From: JBDNDK01 sp046719185
GTDB lineage: Bacteria > Armatimonadota > UBA5829
Direction: 5' to 3'
NCBI GenBank assembly: GCA_046719185.1
Contig: JBDNDK010000148.1
Location: 1-5,982, forward strand
DNA: 5,982 bases
In this document: positions 1 to 5,982 of the stretch, piece by piece
Position numbering within the stretch: position 1 is the stretch's first letter
How the letters are laid out: the number at the start of each line of letters is the position of its first letter
Notes under the pieces: generated by a model
What the model was told of the DNA's origin: nothing
What the model saw: only the letters and a program-made list of their open reading frames with translations
The model's database searches: none
Translations under genes and position numbers: made by a program

Positions 1-1083
1 TGATGTGCCGGGTGCAATGTAGGTGTTGCTCATTCTTACTATTGGTATACTGCTGTATCCTGATGCTCTTGCACTTCCATTTGGCTTTACTCCCATTCTT
101 GCAGAAGTCTCTAAACTATGCAGAAAACCTTTGAGTATCCCATTTTCTACAATCACTCTTTTCTCACCCATTGTGCCTTCAGAGTCATATTTATATGTAC
201 CCCATTTGTTGGGATAGGTGGAGTCATCAATAATATTTATCAGCTCTGATGCTATTTTTTGATTTAATTTATCTCCAATGATTGAGGTGTTGTTTAACAC
301 ACTATCTGCCTCTGCATTGTGCCCAAGAGCTTCATGGGTTAATAATCCAGTGATTGAAGGATGAAATATCACAGGGAATTTTCCTGCTGGAGGCATATCT
401 GCAGAAAGTAATCTTATTGCCTTATTTGCAGCTTTTACTGAAAAATCTTCAATATTTATATTTTCTAAAAGCTCAAAACCAATCGGTTTGCCAAGCCTTA
501 CATATCCTCTTTGTCTTGATCTACCATCAGAGACCACTATATGAGTTAGCACTATTGTCCTAATAGTTTCAGTTTCTATATATGTGCCGTATGAATTACA
601 AATAATCTCTTTTGATATGTTATCCACATAATTATGCATTATGTTTTCAAGCTTATTGCCTGCAGTATCAATAGCAGCTTTTTCAAACTCTTCAAGTTTC
701 TTAATTTTATCTTCAATGCTAACCGACCTTGGGTCTATTTCCACTTTAGCAGATACTATATCATTTACAACATCAGGCTCTGTGATGATTGCTTCTTCTG
801 TTTTGCCTTTTGATGCAGAAGCCATATTGATTGCCCAGTCAACCAAATCTTGTGATACATCTTTATCAAATGATGAAGCAGAAGCAAAGCCCCAAGAATG
901 GTCTTTTAACACCCTCACACCAATGCCAATGTTATTTGACTGTGAAAGCTTATCTGCCTTTTCATCTTGCCTTAAAATTGAAGTTGATTCTGAGCTGTAG
1001 ATTCTGATATCAGCAAAATCTGCACCTTGCTTTTTTGCTTTATCACAAAGGCTCTGCATAAGTTCTTTCATTGCTATTTCCAT
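1..1083 (-). CDS. tldD: TldD/PmbA-family zinc metalloprotease, N-terminal 361 residues (partial, C-terminus beyond left edge)
   Basis: The minus-strand frame is open from an ATG at 1083-1081 to the left edge (361 codons, no stop). The decisive motif is HEALGH at residues 250-255, followed by NAEAD, which is the HExxxH zinc site of TldD-type proteins. The preceding GKFPVIFHPSITGLLTH and the later MSNTYIAPGT segment (351-360) are also typical. Family members are about 450-480 residues, so roughly 100 are missing, including the region where the further metal ligand (a cysteine in characterised members) would lie. TldD works with TldE/PmbA in the cytoplasm to cleave unfolded or small peptides; in E. 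coli the pair matures microcin B17 and degrades the CcdA antitoxin. The HExxxH motif favours the catalytic TldD side over PmbA/TldE, which lacks it. The HEALGHNAEAD form differs from the E. coli version, so orthology to E. coli tldD is less certain than family membership. No ATG, GTG or TTG lies in frame between this ATG and an upstream stop. The gene is transcribed divergently from dnaE. Confidence 0.93.
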   Translation of the reverse strand, partial: MEIAMKELMQSLCDKAKKQGADFADIRIYSSESTSILRQDEKADKLSQSNNIGIGVRVLKDHSWGFASASSFDKDVSQDLVDWAINMASASKGKTEEAIITEPDVVNDIVSAKVEIDPRSVSIEDKIKKLEEFEKAAIDTAGNKLENIMHNYVDNISKEIICNSYGTYIETETIRTIVLTHIVVSDGRSRQRGYVRLGKPIGFELLENINIEDFSVKAANKAIRLLSADMPPAGKFPVIFHPSITGLLTHEALGHNAEADSVLNNTSIIGDKLNQKIASELINIIDDSTYPNKWGTYKYDSEGTMGEKRVIVENGILKGFLHSLETSARMGVKPNGSARASGYSSIPIVRMSNTYIAPGTS

Positions 1084-1087
1084 TACA

Positions 1088-1091
1088 CTCC
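1088..1091 (-). promoter_or_regulatory. Ribosome binding site of the tldD-like gene
   Basis: On the minus strand GGAG lies 4 nt before the ATG at 1083-1081. The spacing is short. A second in-frame ATG at 1071-1069 (residue 5) is the alternative start, but it would sit about 16 nt from this GGAG, so the first ATG is preferred. Confidence 0.55.
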
Positions 1092-1118
1092 ATTTATTAA
1101 ATTGAATGTTTGAATTAT

Positions 1119-1147
1119 ATCATAAAATATCATTTCATACTTAACAA
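1119..1147 (-). promoter_or_regulatory. Candidate sigma-70 promoter for the tldD-like gene
   Basis: On the minus strand TTGTTA (1147-1142, 4 of 6 to consensus) is followed after exactly 17 bp by TATGAT (1124-1119, 5 of 6). A perfect TATAAT overlaps it at 1119-1114 but has no good -35 at the right distance. Transcription would start near 1112, leaving a leader of about 30 nt. This is read from sequence only. Confidence 0.55.
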
Positions 1148-1155
1148 ATCTGGTT

Positions 1156-1175
1156 TTTTGTTTCATGAAAAAAAA
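1156..1175. repeat. Short inverted repeat between the divergent genes, possible operator
   Basis: TTTCATGAAA at 1161-1170 is a perfect 10-bp palindrome. With one mismatch (1160/1171) the symmetry extends through flanking T and A runs to about 1156-1175. It lies between the proposed -35 and -10 of the dnaE promoter, where a repressor could act. In AT-rich DNA, T-run/A-run symmetry arises easily, so an operator role is only a suggestion. The palindrome leaves no loop for a terminator hairpin. Confidence 0.3.
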
Positions 1176-1187
1176 CTTAGGTTATAC
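1158..1187 (+). promoter_or_regulatory. Candidate promoter for dnaE (and cstA)
   Basis: TTGTTT (1158-1163) and TTATAC (1182-1187) are separated by 18 bp. TATACC one base further on is an alternative -10. The match to the sigma-70 consensus is moderate. Transcription would start near 1194, giving a leader of about 60 nt before the dnaE ATG. There is no better plus-strand candidate in the 172-bp gap. Confidence 0.35.
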
Positions 1188-1215
1188 CTTTACTTAGAGC
1201 AGATGTGAGGTTAAA

Positions 1216-1245
1216 ATGACTATTAGATACCAACACAGGAAGTGA
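1216..1245 (+). CDS. Possible 9-codon leader ORF upstream of dnaE
   Basis: An ATG at 1216 preceded by TGAGG at 1206-1210 (5-nt spacing) opens a frame encoding MTIRYQHRK and stopping at TGA 1243-1245, 10 nt before the dnaE ATG. Its last codons, AGG AAG TGA, are also the proposed dnaE Shine-Dalgarno region. Ribosomes ending here would occupy the dnaE initiation site, so the ORF could couple or modulate dnaE translation. It is not in the dnaE frame, so it is not an N-terminal extension. There is no run of one amino acid that would indicate an attenuator. An ORF this short can occur by chance; the ribosome binding site is its only real support. Confidence 0.25.
   Translation: MTIRYQHRK
1237..1245 (+). 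promoter_or_regulatory. Ribosome binding site of dnaE
   Basis: AGGAAGTGA matches the extended anti-SD complement AGGAGGTGA at 8 of 9 positions and ends 10 nt before the ATG at 1256. The spacing is rather long if only the AGGA core pairs (15 nt), but acceptable if pairing uses GTGA. No other start codon lies in frame between this site and 1256. Confidence 0.5.
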
Positions 1246-1255
1246 TAATCATAAA

Positions 1256-4200
1256 ATGCAAAGCTCTAATTTTGTACATCTTCATACCCATTCTGAATAC
1301 AGCCTTTTAGATGGTGCAAGCAGAATCACTGACATAATAAAAAAAGCGATAGAGTATAAAATGCCGGCTGTTGCCCTCACAGACCATGCTGCTATGTATG
1401 GAAATATCCAATTTTATTCTGAAGCTAAAGAGGCTGGAATAAAGCCTATTTTGGGTTGTGAGGTGTATGTAGCTCCAAGAACTATACATGACAGAGATGT
1501 AAAACTAGATAGAGAGCTGCATCATTTGGTGCTGCTTGCAAAAAATGAAAATGGTTATAAAAATCTCATCAAAATGGTAAGCATTGCTTGGAGTGAAGGA
1601 ATATACTACAAACCAAGAGTTGATAAACAAATATTAGCAGAATACAGCAAAGATATAATAGCTCTGACTGCCTGCATTGGTGGAGAGGTGCCCTATCATA
1701 TTCTGAATAATGATATAACATCTGCAGAACAATCACTTCATGATTATATGAATATATTTGGTAAAGAGAATGTGTATGTAGAGATTCAAGACCATTTTCT
1801 TGAAGAGCAAAAGAAAGTAAATAAAGCACTCATTGAATTAGCAAATAAAAACAATCTGAAAATAGTATGCTCAAATGACAGCCATTATACAAACAAAGAA
1901 GATGCAAACCCTCATGATGTATTGCTTTGCATACAGACAAACTCAACACTAGACCAAACAGACAGGTTCAGATTTGGTTCTGATGAGTTTTATTTCAAGA
2001 GTGAAACAGAGATGATGGAACTGTTTAATGATATACCTTATGTATTAACAAACACTCTTGAAGTGGCTGAAAGATGTAATGTTAAATTTGATTTTGACAG
2101 GTCAAAACTTCCCAATCCGGGATTGCCGGAAAATATTGATCCGGGTGAATATATGAAACGGGAAGCATTGAAGGGTCTGAGAGAGAGATTGGGATGTGAG
2201 CCTCCGGAAAATTATATAAAACAGCTTGAGTATGAATGTGAAGTTATCAATCAGGCTGAGTTTTCTGTATATATGCTAATTGTGAGAGACTTTACAGATT
2301 TTGCAAGAAGAGAAGGCATATATGTGGGTGTGAGAGGCTCTGCAGCTGGAAGTCTTGTGTGTTATGGATTGGGAATAACTGATGTTGACCCAATAGAATA
2401 TTTTCTAACTTTTGAAAGATTTCTTAATCCTGAAAGAAAAGAAATGCCTGATATTGACCTTGATATTCAGGATAATAGAAGAGATGAACTTATAAAATAT
2501 GTATGTGATAAATATGGAAAAGAACATGTTGGTTTGATAGCAACTTTCAGCTCTATGAAAGCAAAGGGAGCTATTAGAGACTGTGGCAGAGCATTGGCTA
2601 TAGATTTGCCTGTTGTTGATAAAGTGGCAAAGATGATTCCAGACCTTCCTGTTGGATTGAAGATAAAAGATGCTCTTGAAGAAAATCCTGATTTAAGAAG
2701 TCTATATGAAAAAGATGAAGAGATAAGAAAGTTGATTGATACAGCAAGAACACTGGAAGGTGTGAATAGAAACTCTGGTGTGCATGCTGCTGGTCTTTTG
2801 ATAAGTGATGATCCTCTGACAAATCATGTTCCTGTTCAAGTTGGAAATAAGGGTGAATATATTGCTCAGCTAGGCAAGAAAGACATTGCAAAGATTGGTC
2901 TATTGAAAATGGACTTTTTGGGTCTTGCAAACCTCACTATACTTGCTGAATCTGTAAAGAAAGTCAAACAAAATAAGGGAATTGATATTGATATATTAAA
3001 AATCCCATTAGATGATGCTAAGACATTTGAGATGCTTGGCAGAGGTGATACAAATGGTGTATTCCAGCTGGAAAGTGCTGGAATGAGAAGAAATGTTATA
3101 GAGCTCAAGCCAACAAGTGTAAGAGAGCTTGCAGCTATTGTAGCATTATACAGACCGGGACCTATGGAAAACATCCCTAGATTTGTGAAATCTAAATTTG
3201 GTCAAGAAAAGATTGAATATCTGCATCCGGACCTTGAGCCTATTTTGAAAGAAACCTATGGTGTTATTTGCTATCAGGATCAAGTGCTTAGAATTGCAAA
3301 TGTGATAGCTGGCTTCTCTTTAGGGCAAGCTGATATTTTAAGAAAAGCTATGTCTAGTAAAAATAAGGCTGTAATGGATCAGCAGAGAGAGAAATTTATT
3401 GAAGGTGCAAAGAATAATGGTGTATCTGAGAAAATAGCAGCAAAGATATATGACCAAGTGCAGCCATTTGCTGGATATGCTTTTAACAAGGCTCATGCGG
3501 TATGCTATGCTTTTGTGGCATATAGAACTGCATTTATGAAGGCTAATTATCCGCTTGAATATTATTCAGCATTAATATCTGCAAATATGGATGACAAGAA
3601 AAAACTTGCTCTTTATATATTAGACTGCAAGAAAATTGGTATAGATGTTCTGCCTCCGGATGTAAATTTCTCAATGGTAGATTTTGAACCTGAAGGAAGC
3701 AATTTAAGGTTTGGCATGGGAGCTATAAAAGGCTGCAGCAAAGCTATAATTGAAGCAATAGTATCTGCTAGAGAAGAATGTGGACAATTCACCGACCTAT
3801 TTGATTTTTGTATAAAATTATCTGAGAGAACACAACTCAGCAAATCAACAGTTGAGAATCTGATAAAGGTTGGTGCTTTTGGTTCAATTGAAAAAAATAG
3901 AAAAATGCTGCTTGAAATGCTGCCTGATGCAATGAATGCTGCTGCGTGCAAATTGAAAGACAAACAAAATGGGCAGGCTGGTCTTTTTGGTGATGATGAT
4001 GAATCTTGTATTAGCACATTTGATGTTTCAAAATATTCATATACAAAGAATTTTGATAAGAGTGAGATACTTGCTTTTGAGAAGGATTTGATGGGACTTT
4101 ATTTTTCTGGTCATCCTCTTGATTCTGTGAAAGATATTCTTGAAAATAGAATCTCACACAATGCCATCACATACACAGAGCTAAAAAATGATGAGACATG

Positions 4201-4705
4201 TGAGATAGGAGGAATGATAGTTGACTGTAGAATCATTATGACCAAAAGAAATGAGAAAATGGCAAATATAAAAATTGAAGATTTGTATGGAAATATTAAT
4301 GTTACATTTTTCCCAAAATCCTACAAAGACTATGCTGATTATCTTGAGAAAGATAAAATTGTTCTTATCACAGGCAAAGCATTACATAAAGAAAGGATAG
4401 CTCAAGATGATGATGACAGCATTGTGGAAGTGGATATTATTGGTGAATCTGTGAGAGAGATTGCAAAAAATGAAATAAAAAATATACAATGCCTGCATAT
4501 AAAAATTGATAATGGTAATGCAAAGAAATTAGACTTTTTGAAAAATTTGCTTTGCAGTAATTGTGGTGAAAATCCTGTTATACTGCATGTGTATAATGGC
4601 AAAGAAAAAAGAAGAATGAATACAGATATAAAAGTGAATTCAACTGTAAAATTGATGCAAGAAATAGAAAACTGTCTTGGTAAAGATACAGTAAGATTGA
4701 TATAA
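1256..4705 (+). CDS. dnaE: DNA polymerase III subunit alpha (DnaE-type replicative polymerase)
   Basis: This 1149-residue protein is close to the 1160 of E. coli DnaE and complete at both ends. It is the catalytic subunit of the replicase, extending DNA 5' to 3' while held on the beta clamp. Domains in order: PHP (about 6-215) with HLHTH at 8-12; palm, with dNTP-site motif RGSAAGS (360-366) and catalytic Asp401 and Asp403 in PDIDLDIQ plus Asp553 in KMDFLGL; thumb inserted at about 433-510; fingers, including GYAFNKAHA (740-748); helix-hairpin-helix region near 820-830; clamp-binding motif QAGLF (907-911); OB fold (about 984-1065); and C-terminal tau-binding-like domain. There is no embedded DnaQ exonuclease, so it is not PolC. 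The likely PHP metal ligands are all present: H10, H12, D19, H44, E69, H90, C140, D208 and H210. The palm reads VGVRGS rather than the common VGPGRGS. Only one of its arginine codons is CGN (CGG at 2159). The cstA gene follows after 27 nt with no terminator seen. Confidence 0.98.
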   Translation: MQSSNFVHLHTHSEYSLLDGASRITDIIKKAIEYKMPAVALTDHAAMYGNIQFYSEAKEAGIKPILGCEVYVAPRTIHDRDVKLDRELHHLVLLAKNENGYKNLIKMVSIAWSEGIYYKPRVDKQILAEYSKDIIALTACIGGEVPYHILNNDITSAEQSLHDYMNIFGKENVYVEIQDHFLEEQKKVNKALIELANKNNLKIVCSNDSHYTNKEDANPHDVLLCIQTNSTLDQTDRFRFGSDEFYFKSETEMMELFNDIPYVLTNTLEVAERCNVKFDFDRSKLPNPGLPENIDPGEYMKREALKGLRERLGCEPPENYIKQLEYECEVINQAEFSVYMLIVRDFTDFARREGIYVGVRGSAAGSLVCYGLGITDVDPIEYFLTFERFLNPERKEMPDIDLDIQDNRRDELIKYVCDKYGKEHVGLIATFSSMKAKGAIRDCGRALAIDLPVVDKVAKMIPDLPVGLKIKDALEENPDLRSLYEKDEEIRKLIDTARTLEGVNRNSGVHAAGLLISDDPLTNHVPVQVGNKGEYIAQLGKKDIAKIGLLKMDFLGLANLTILAESVKKVKQNKGIDIDILKIPLDDAKTFEMLGRGDTNGVFQLESAGMRRNVIELKPTSVRELAAIVALYRPGPMENIPRFVKSKFGQEKIEYLHPDLEPILKETYGVICYQDQVLRIANVIAGFSLGQADILRKAMSSKNKAVMDQQREKFIEGAKNNGVSEKIAAKIYDQVQPFAGYAFNKAHAVCYAFVAYRTAFMKANYPLEYYSALISANMDDKKKLALYILDCKKIGIDVLPPDVNFSMVDFEPEGSNLRFGMGAIKGCSKAIIEAIVSAREECGQFTDLFDFCIKLSERTQLSKSTVENLIKVGAFGSIEKNRKMLLEMLPDAMNAAACKLKDKQNGQAGLFGDDDESCISTFDVSKYSYTKNFDKSEILAFEKDLMGLYFSGHPLDSVKDILENRISHNAITYTELKNDETCEIGGMIVDCRIIMTKRNEKMANIKIEDLYGNINVTFFPKSYKDYADYLEKDKIVLITGKALHKERIAQDDDDSIVEVDIIGESVREIAKNEIKNIQCLHIKIDNGNAKKLDFLKNLLCSNCGENPVILHVYNGKEKRRMNTDIKVNSTVKLMQEIENCLGKDTVRLI

Positions 4706-4716
4706 AATATAATATT

Positions 4717-4735
4717 GGAGGCTTTTTTTCGGATG
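4717..4735 (+). promoter_or_regulatory. cstA ribosome binding site with two GGA motifs and a T7 spacer
   Basis: GGAGG (4717-4721) is a strong Shine-Dalgarno sequence 11 nt before the ATG at 4733. The spacer contains seven consecutive T (4723-4729). A second GGA (4731-4733) overlaps the start codon. Paired GGA motifs over the Shine-Dalgarno and start codon are the layout bound by CsrA in E. coli cstA mRNA. Whether this organism has CsrA is not visible here. The dnaE-cstA gap of 27 nt holds no convincing promoter or terminator, which favours co-transcription. Confidence 0.6.
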
Positions 4736-5982
4736 ATTGCTTTAATTTTTGCTGGTGCCTGCCTTTTGCTAGCTTTAGGATATATATTTTATGGCAGGTT
4801 TCTTGAAAAGCAGTATAATATAGATTCTTGCAGACTCACTCCAGCCCATTATTTAAGAGATGATATAGATTATATTCCCACAGAGCCTCCTATATTATTT
4901 GGTCATCATTTCAGTTCAATAGCAGGTGCTGTGCCTATTGTTGGACCAATTATAGCTGCAAGTGCTTTTGGCTGGCTCCCTCCCCTTCTATGGCTTGTAT
5001 TTGGTGCAATTTTTATTGGTGGTGTGCATGATTTTTCTGCATTGGTAGCTAGTATTAGGCACAAAGCAAGAAGTATAGCAGAGCTTTCTAGATTATATTT
5101 GAGCACAACCACCTATAAGCTTTTTCTGATATTCATCTGGGTTGCTTTAGTTTATATTTTGATAGTGTTTGTAGATATGACAGCTACCACATTTGCACCT
5201 CCAACAGGTGCTATTGCTGATATAAATGTTAAAAATGAGATAACCAGAAATGGTGGAGTTGTTGCAACAGCTTCTGTAGGTTATATTATTCTTGCTATTA
5301 TATTTGGCTTGCTTATTAGGCTCAAAAAGATAAACCTAAAAACAGGCACTAAGATATTTGTGCCATTAGTGTTTGCTACATTATGGCTTGCTGAGTATAT
5401 TCCTATTACATCAGATATTATGCCTGCTGTATTTGGAGACAGCAAAAACACTTGGACAATTTTGCTTATTCTCTATTGTTTCACAGCATCATTACTGCCT
5501 GTTTGGCTCTTGCTGCAGCCTAGAGATTATCTGTCTTCTTTTTTGCTTTTTGGATGTGTGGCAGTAGGTGGAGTTGGAATGGTGATAGCAAGCATCACAG
5601 GCAAGGTATCTCTGGAATATCCGGCATTTATTACTTTTGAAGATAGGACACTTGGTTTTATATTTCCGGCACTTTTCATAACAGTTGCATGTGGTGCTGT
5701 GAGTGGATTTCACTCTATTGTTGCCTCTGGAACTACAGCAAAACAGCTTCCAAGGGAGTGTGCAGCAAAGCCTGTTGCTTATGGTTCTATGTTAGTTGAA
5801 ACAGCCCTTGCATTGGTGGCATTAGGAAGTATTATGATGGCAGCAAAGCCGCAAGCAACACCTCAGATTACTTTTGCTGGTGGTATGGGTACATTCTTAT
5901 CAATGTTTGGTCTGCCTCAGTCAGTGGGTGTTACCTTTGCTCTGCTTGCTATAAGCACATTTTTGTTAACTACTCTGGATAC
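4733..5982 (+). CDS. cstA: CstA-family carbon starvation protein, peptide/pyruvate-type transporter (partial, C-terminus beyond right edge)
   Basis: The frame opens at ATG 4733 and stays open to the right edge (416 codons). It is a polytopic inner-membrane protein: hydrophobic stretches appear at about residues 3-22, 59-80, 83-98, 131-149, 179-196, 207-222, 241-261, 267-289, 308-328, 352-370 and 395-414. CstA-family signatures include LFGHHFSSIAGA (55-66), GGVHDFSALVASIRH (96-110), QPRDYLSSF (262-270) and FHSIVASGTTAKQL (326-339). In E. coli CstA is induced on carbon starvation and takes up peptides and pyruvate; the substrate here is inferred only from the family. Full-length members range from about 480-560 residues in the shorter group to 701 in E. 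coli, so 60 or more residues are missing. GAVPIVGP at 65-72 replaces the usual GAGPxVGP, a change in a conserved segment. The GGVHDF version resembles the shorter CstA group more than the E. coli AVQDF form. Confidence 0.95.
   Translation, partial: MIALIFAGACLLLALGYIFYGRFLEKQYNIDSCRLTPAHYLRDDIDYIPTEPPILFGHHFSSIAGAVPIVGPIIAASAFGWLPPLLWLVFGAIFIGGVHDFSALVASIRHKARSIAELSRLYLSTTTYKLFLIFIWVALVYILIVFVDMTATTFAPPTGAIADINVKNEITRNGGVVATASVGYIILAIIFGLLIRLKKINLKTGTKIFVPLVFATLWLAEYIPITSDIMPAVFGDSKNTWTILLILYCFTASLLPVWLLLQPRDYLSSFLLFGCVAVGGVGMVIASITGKVSLEYPAFITFEDRTLGFIFPALFITVACGAVSGFHSIVASGTTAKQLPRECAAKPVAYGSMLVETALALVALGSIMMAAKPQATPQITFAGGMGTFLSMFGLPQSVGVTFALLAISTFLLTTLD

Noticed and set aside
641..1000. 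Plus-strand 119-codon open frame opposite the tldD-like gene
   Set aside because: It is antisense to a clearly recognisable TldD coding frame. Its serine/leucine-rich translation resembles no family, and it lacks a convincing ribosome binding site.
2598..4017. Several minus-strand open frames of 100-134 codons inside dnaE
   Set aside because: They lie opposite highly conserved polymerase motifs and their translations are low-complexity shadows typical of antisense frames.
4553..4564. CSNC (residues 1100-1103) near the DnaE C-terminus as half of a zinc site
   Set aside because: No second cysteine or histidine pair lies nearby, and the segment aligns with the ordinary C-terminal domain of DnaE.
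4723..4729. Phase-variable T7 tract controlling cstA translation
   Set aside because: Seven bases is short for efficient slippage, and similar or longer A/T runs are frequent in this AT-rich window, so there is no specific support.
4703..4732. Rho-independent terminator between dnaE and cstA, suggested by the T7 run
   Set aside because: No GC-rich hairpin precedes the T run. The only symmetry is a weak AATAT/ATATT pair, and the T run lies between the Shine-Dalgarno sequence and the start codon.
5373..5713. Short plus- and minus-strand frames inside cstA, one of them cysteine-rich (minus, 5492-5713)
   Set aside because: Both are alternative readings of the conserved CstA membrane segments. 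The cysteines come from reading through antisense GCA/ACA-rich codons, with no start signal seen.

Overview
The window is about 6 kb of low-GC bacterial DNA (roughly 36% G+C, estimated from counted lines). It holds one complete gene and two that run off the edges. All three are recognisable chromosomal families. I see no mobile element, CRISPR array, RNA gene or phage-like module. The organism cannot be named from this. A DnaE-type (not PolC-type) replicase, a TldD-family protease and CstA suit a low-GC, possibly Gram-negative, possibly host-associated bacterium, but that is only inference. Arginine is encoded almost only by AGA/AGG.

Layout: positions 1-1083 (minus strand) carry the N-terminal 361 codons of a TldD/PmbA-family metalloprotease, whose C-terminus lies beyond the left edge. 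Positions 1084-1255 are a divergent control region. It has a good minus-strand promoter for the tldD-like gene, a weaker plus-strand promoter candidate, a small palindrome between that candidate's -35 and -10, and a possible 9-codon leader ORF ending 10 nt before the next gene. Positions 1256-4705 (plus) carry a complete dnaE of 1149 codons. After 27 nt comes a CstA-family transporter gene (4733 to the right edge, 416 codons visible), probably co-transcribed with dnaE.

Functionally, DnaE is the chromosomal replicase, CstA a peptide/pyruvate-type importer and TldD a peptide-processing protease. No shared pathway is evident, so the arrangement looks like ordinary core-genome neighbourhood. I found no convincing undescribed system.

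The least expected signal is compositional. I counted only 22 CpG dinucleotides in the window, against about 180 expected from base composition, and 11 of the 22 lie inside CCGG. Other points worth a look are two GGA motifs flanking the cstA start (a CsrA-like arrangement), the possible leader ORF before dnaE, and the complete metal-ligand set in the DnaE PHP domain.
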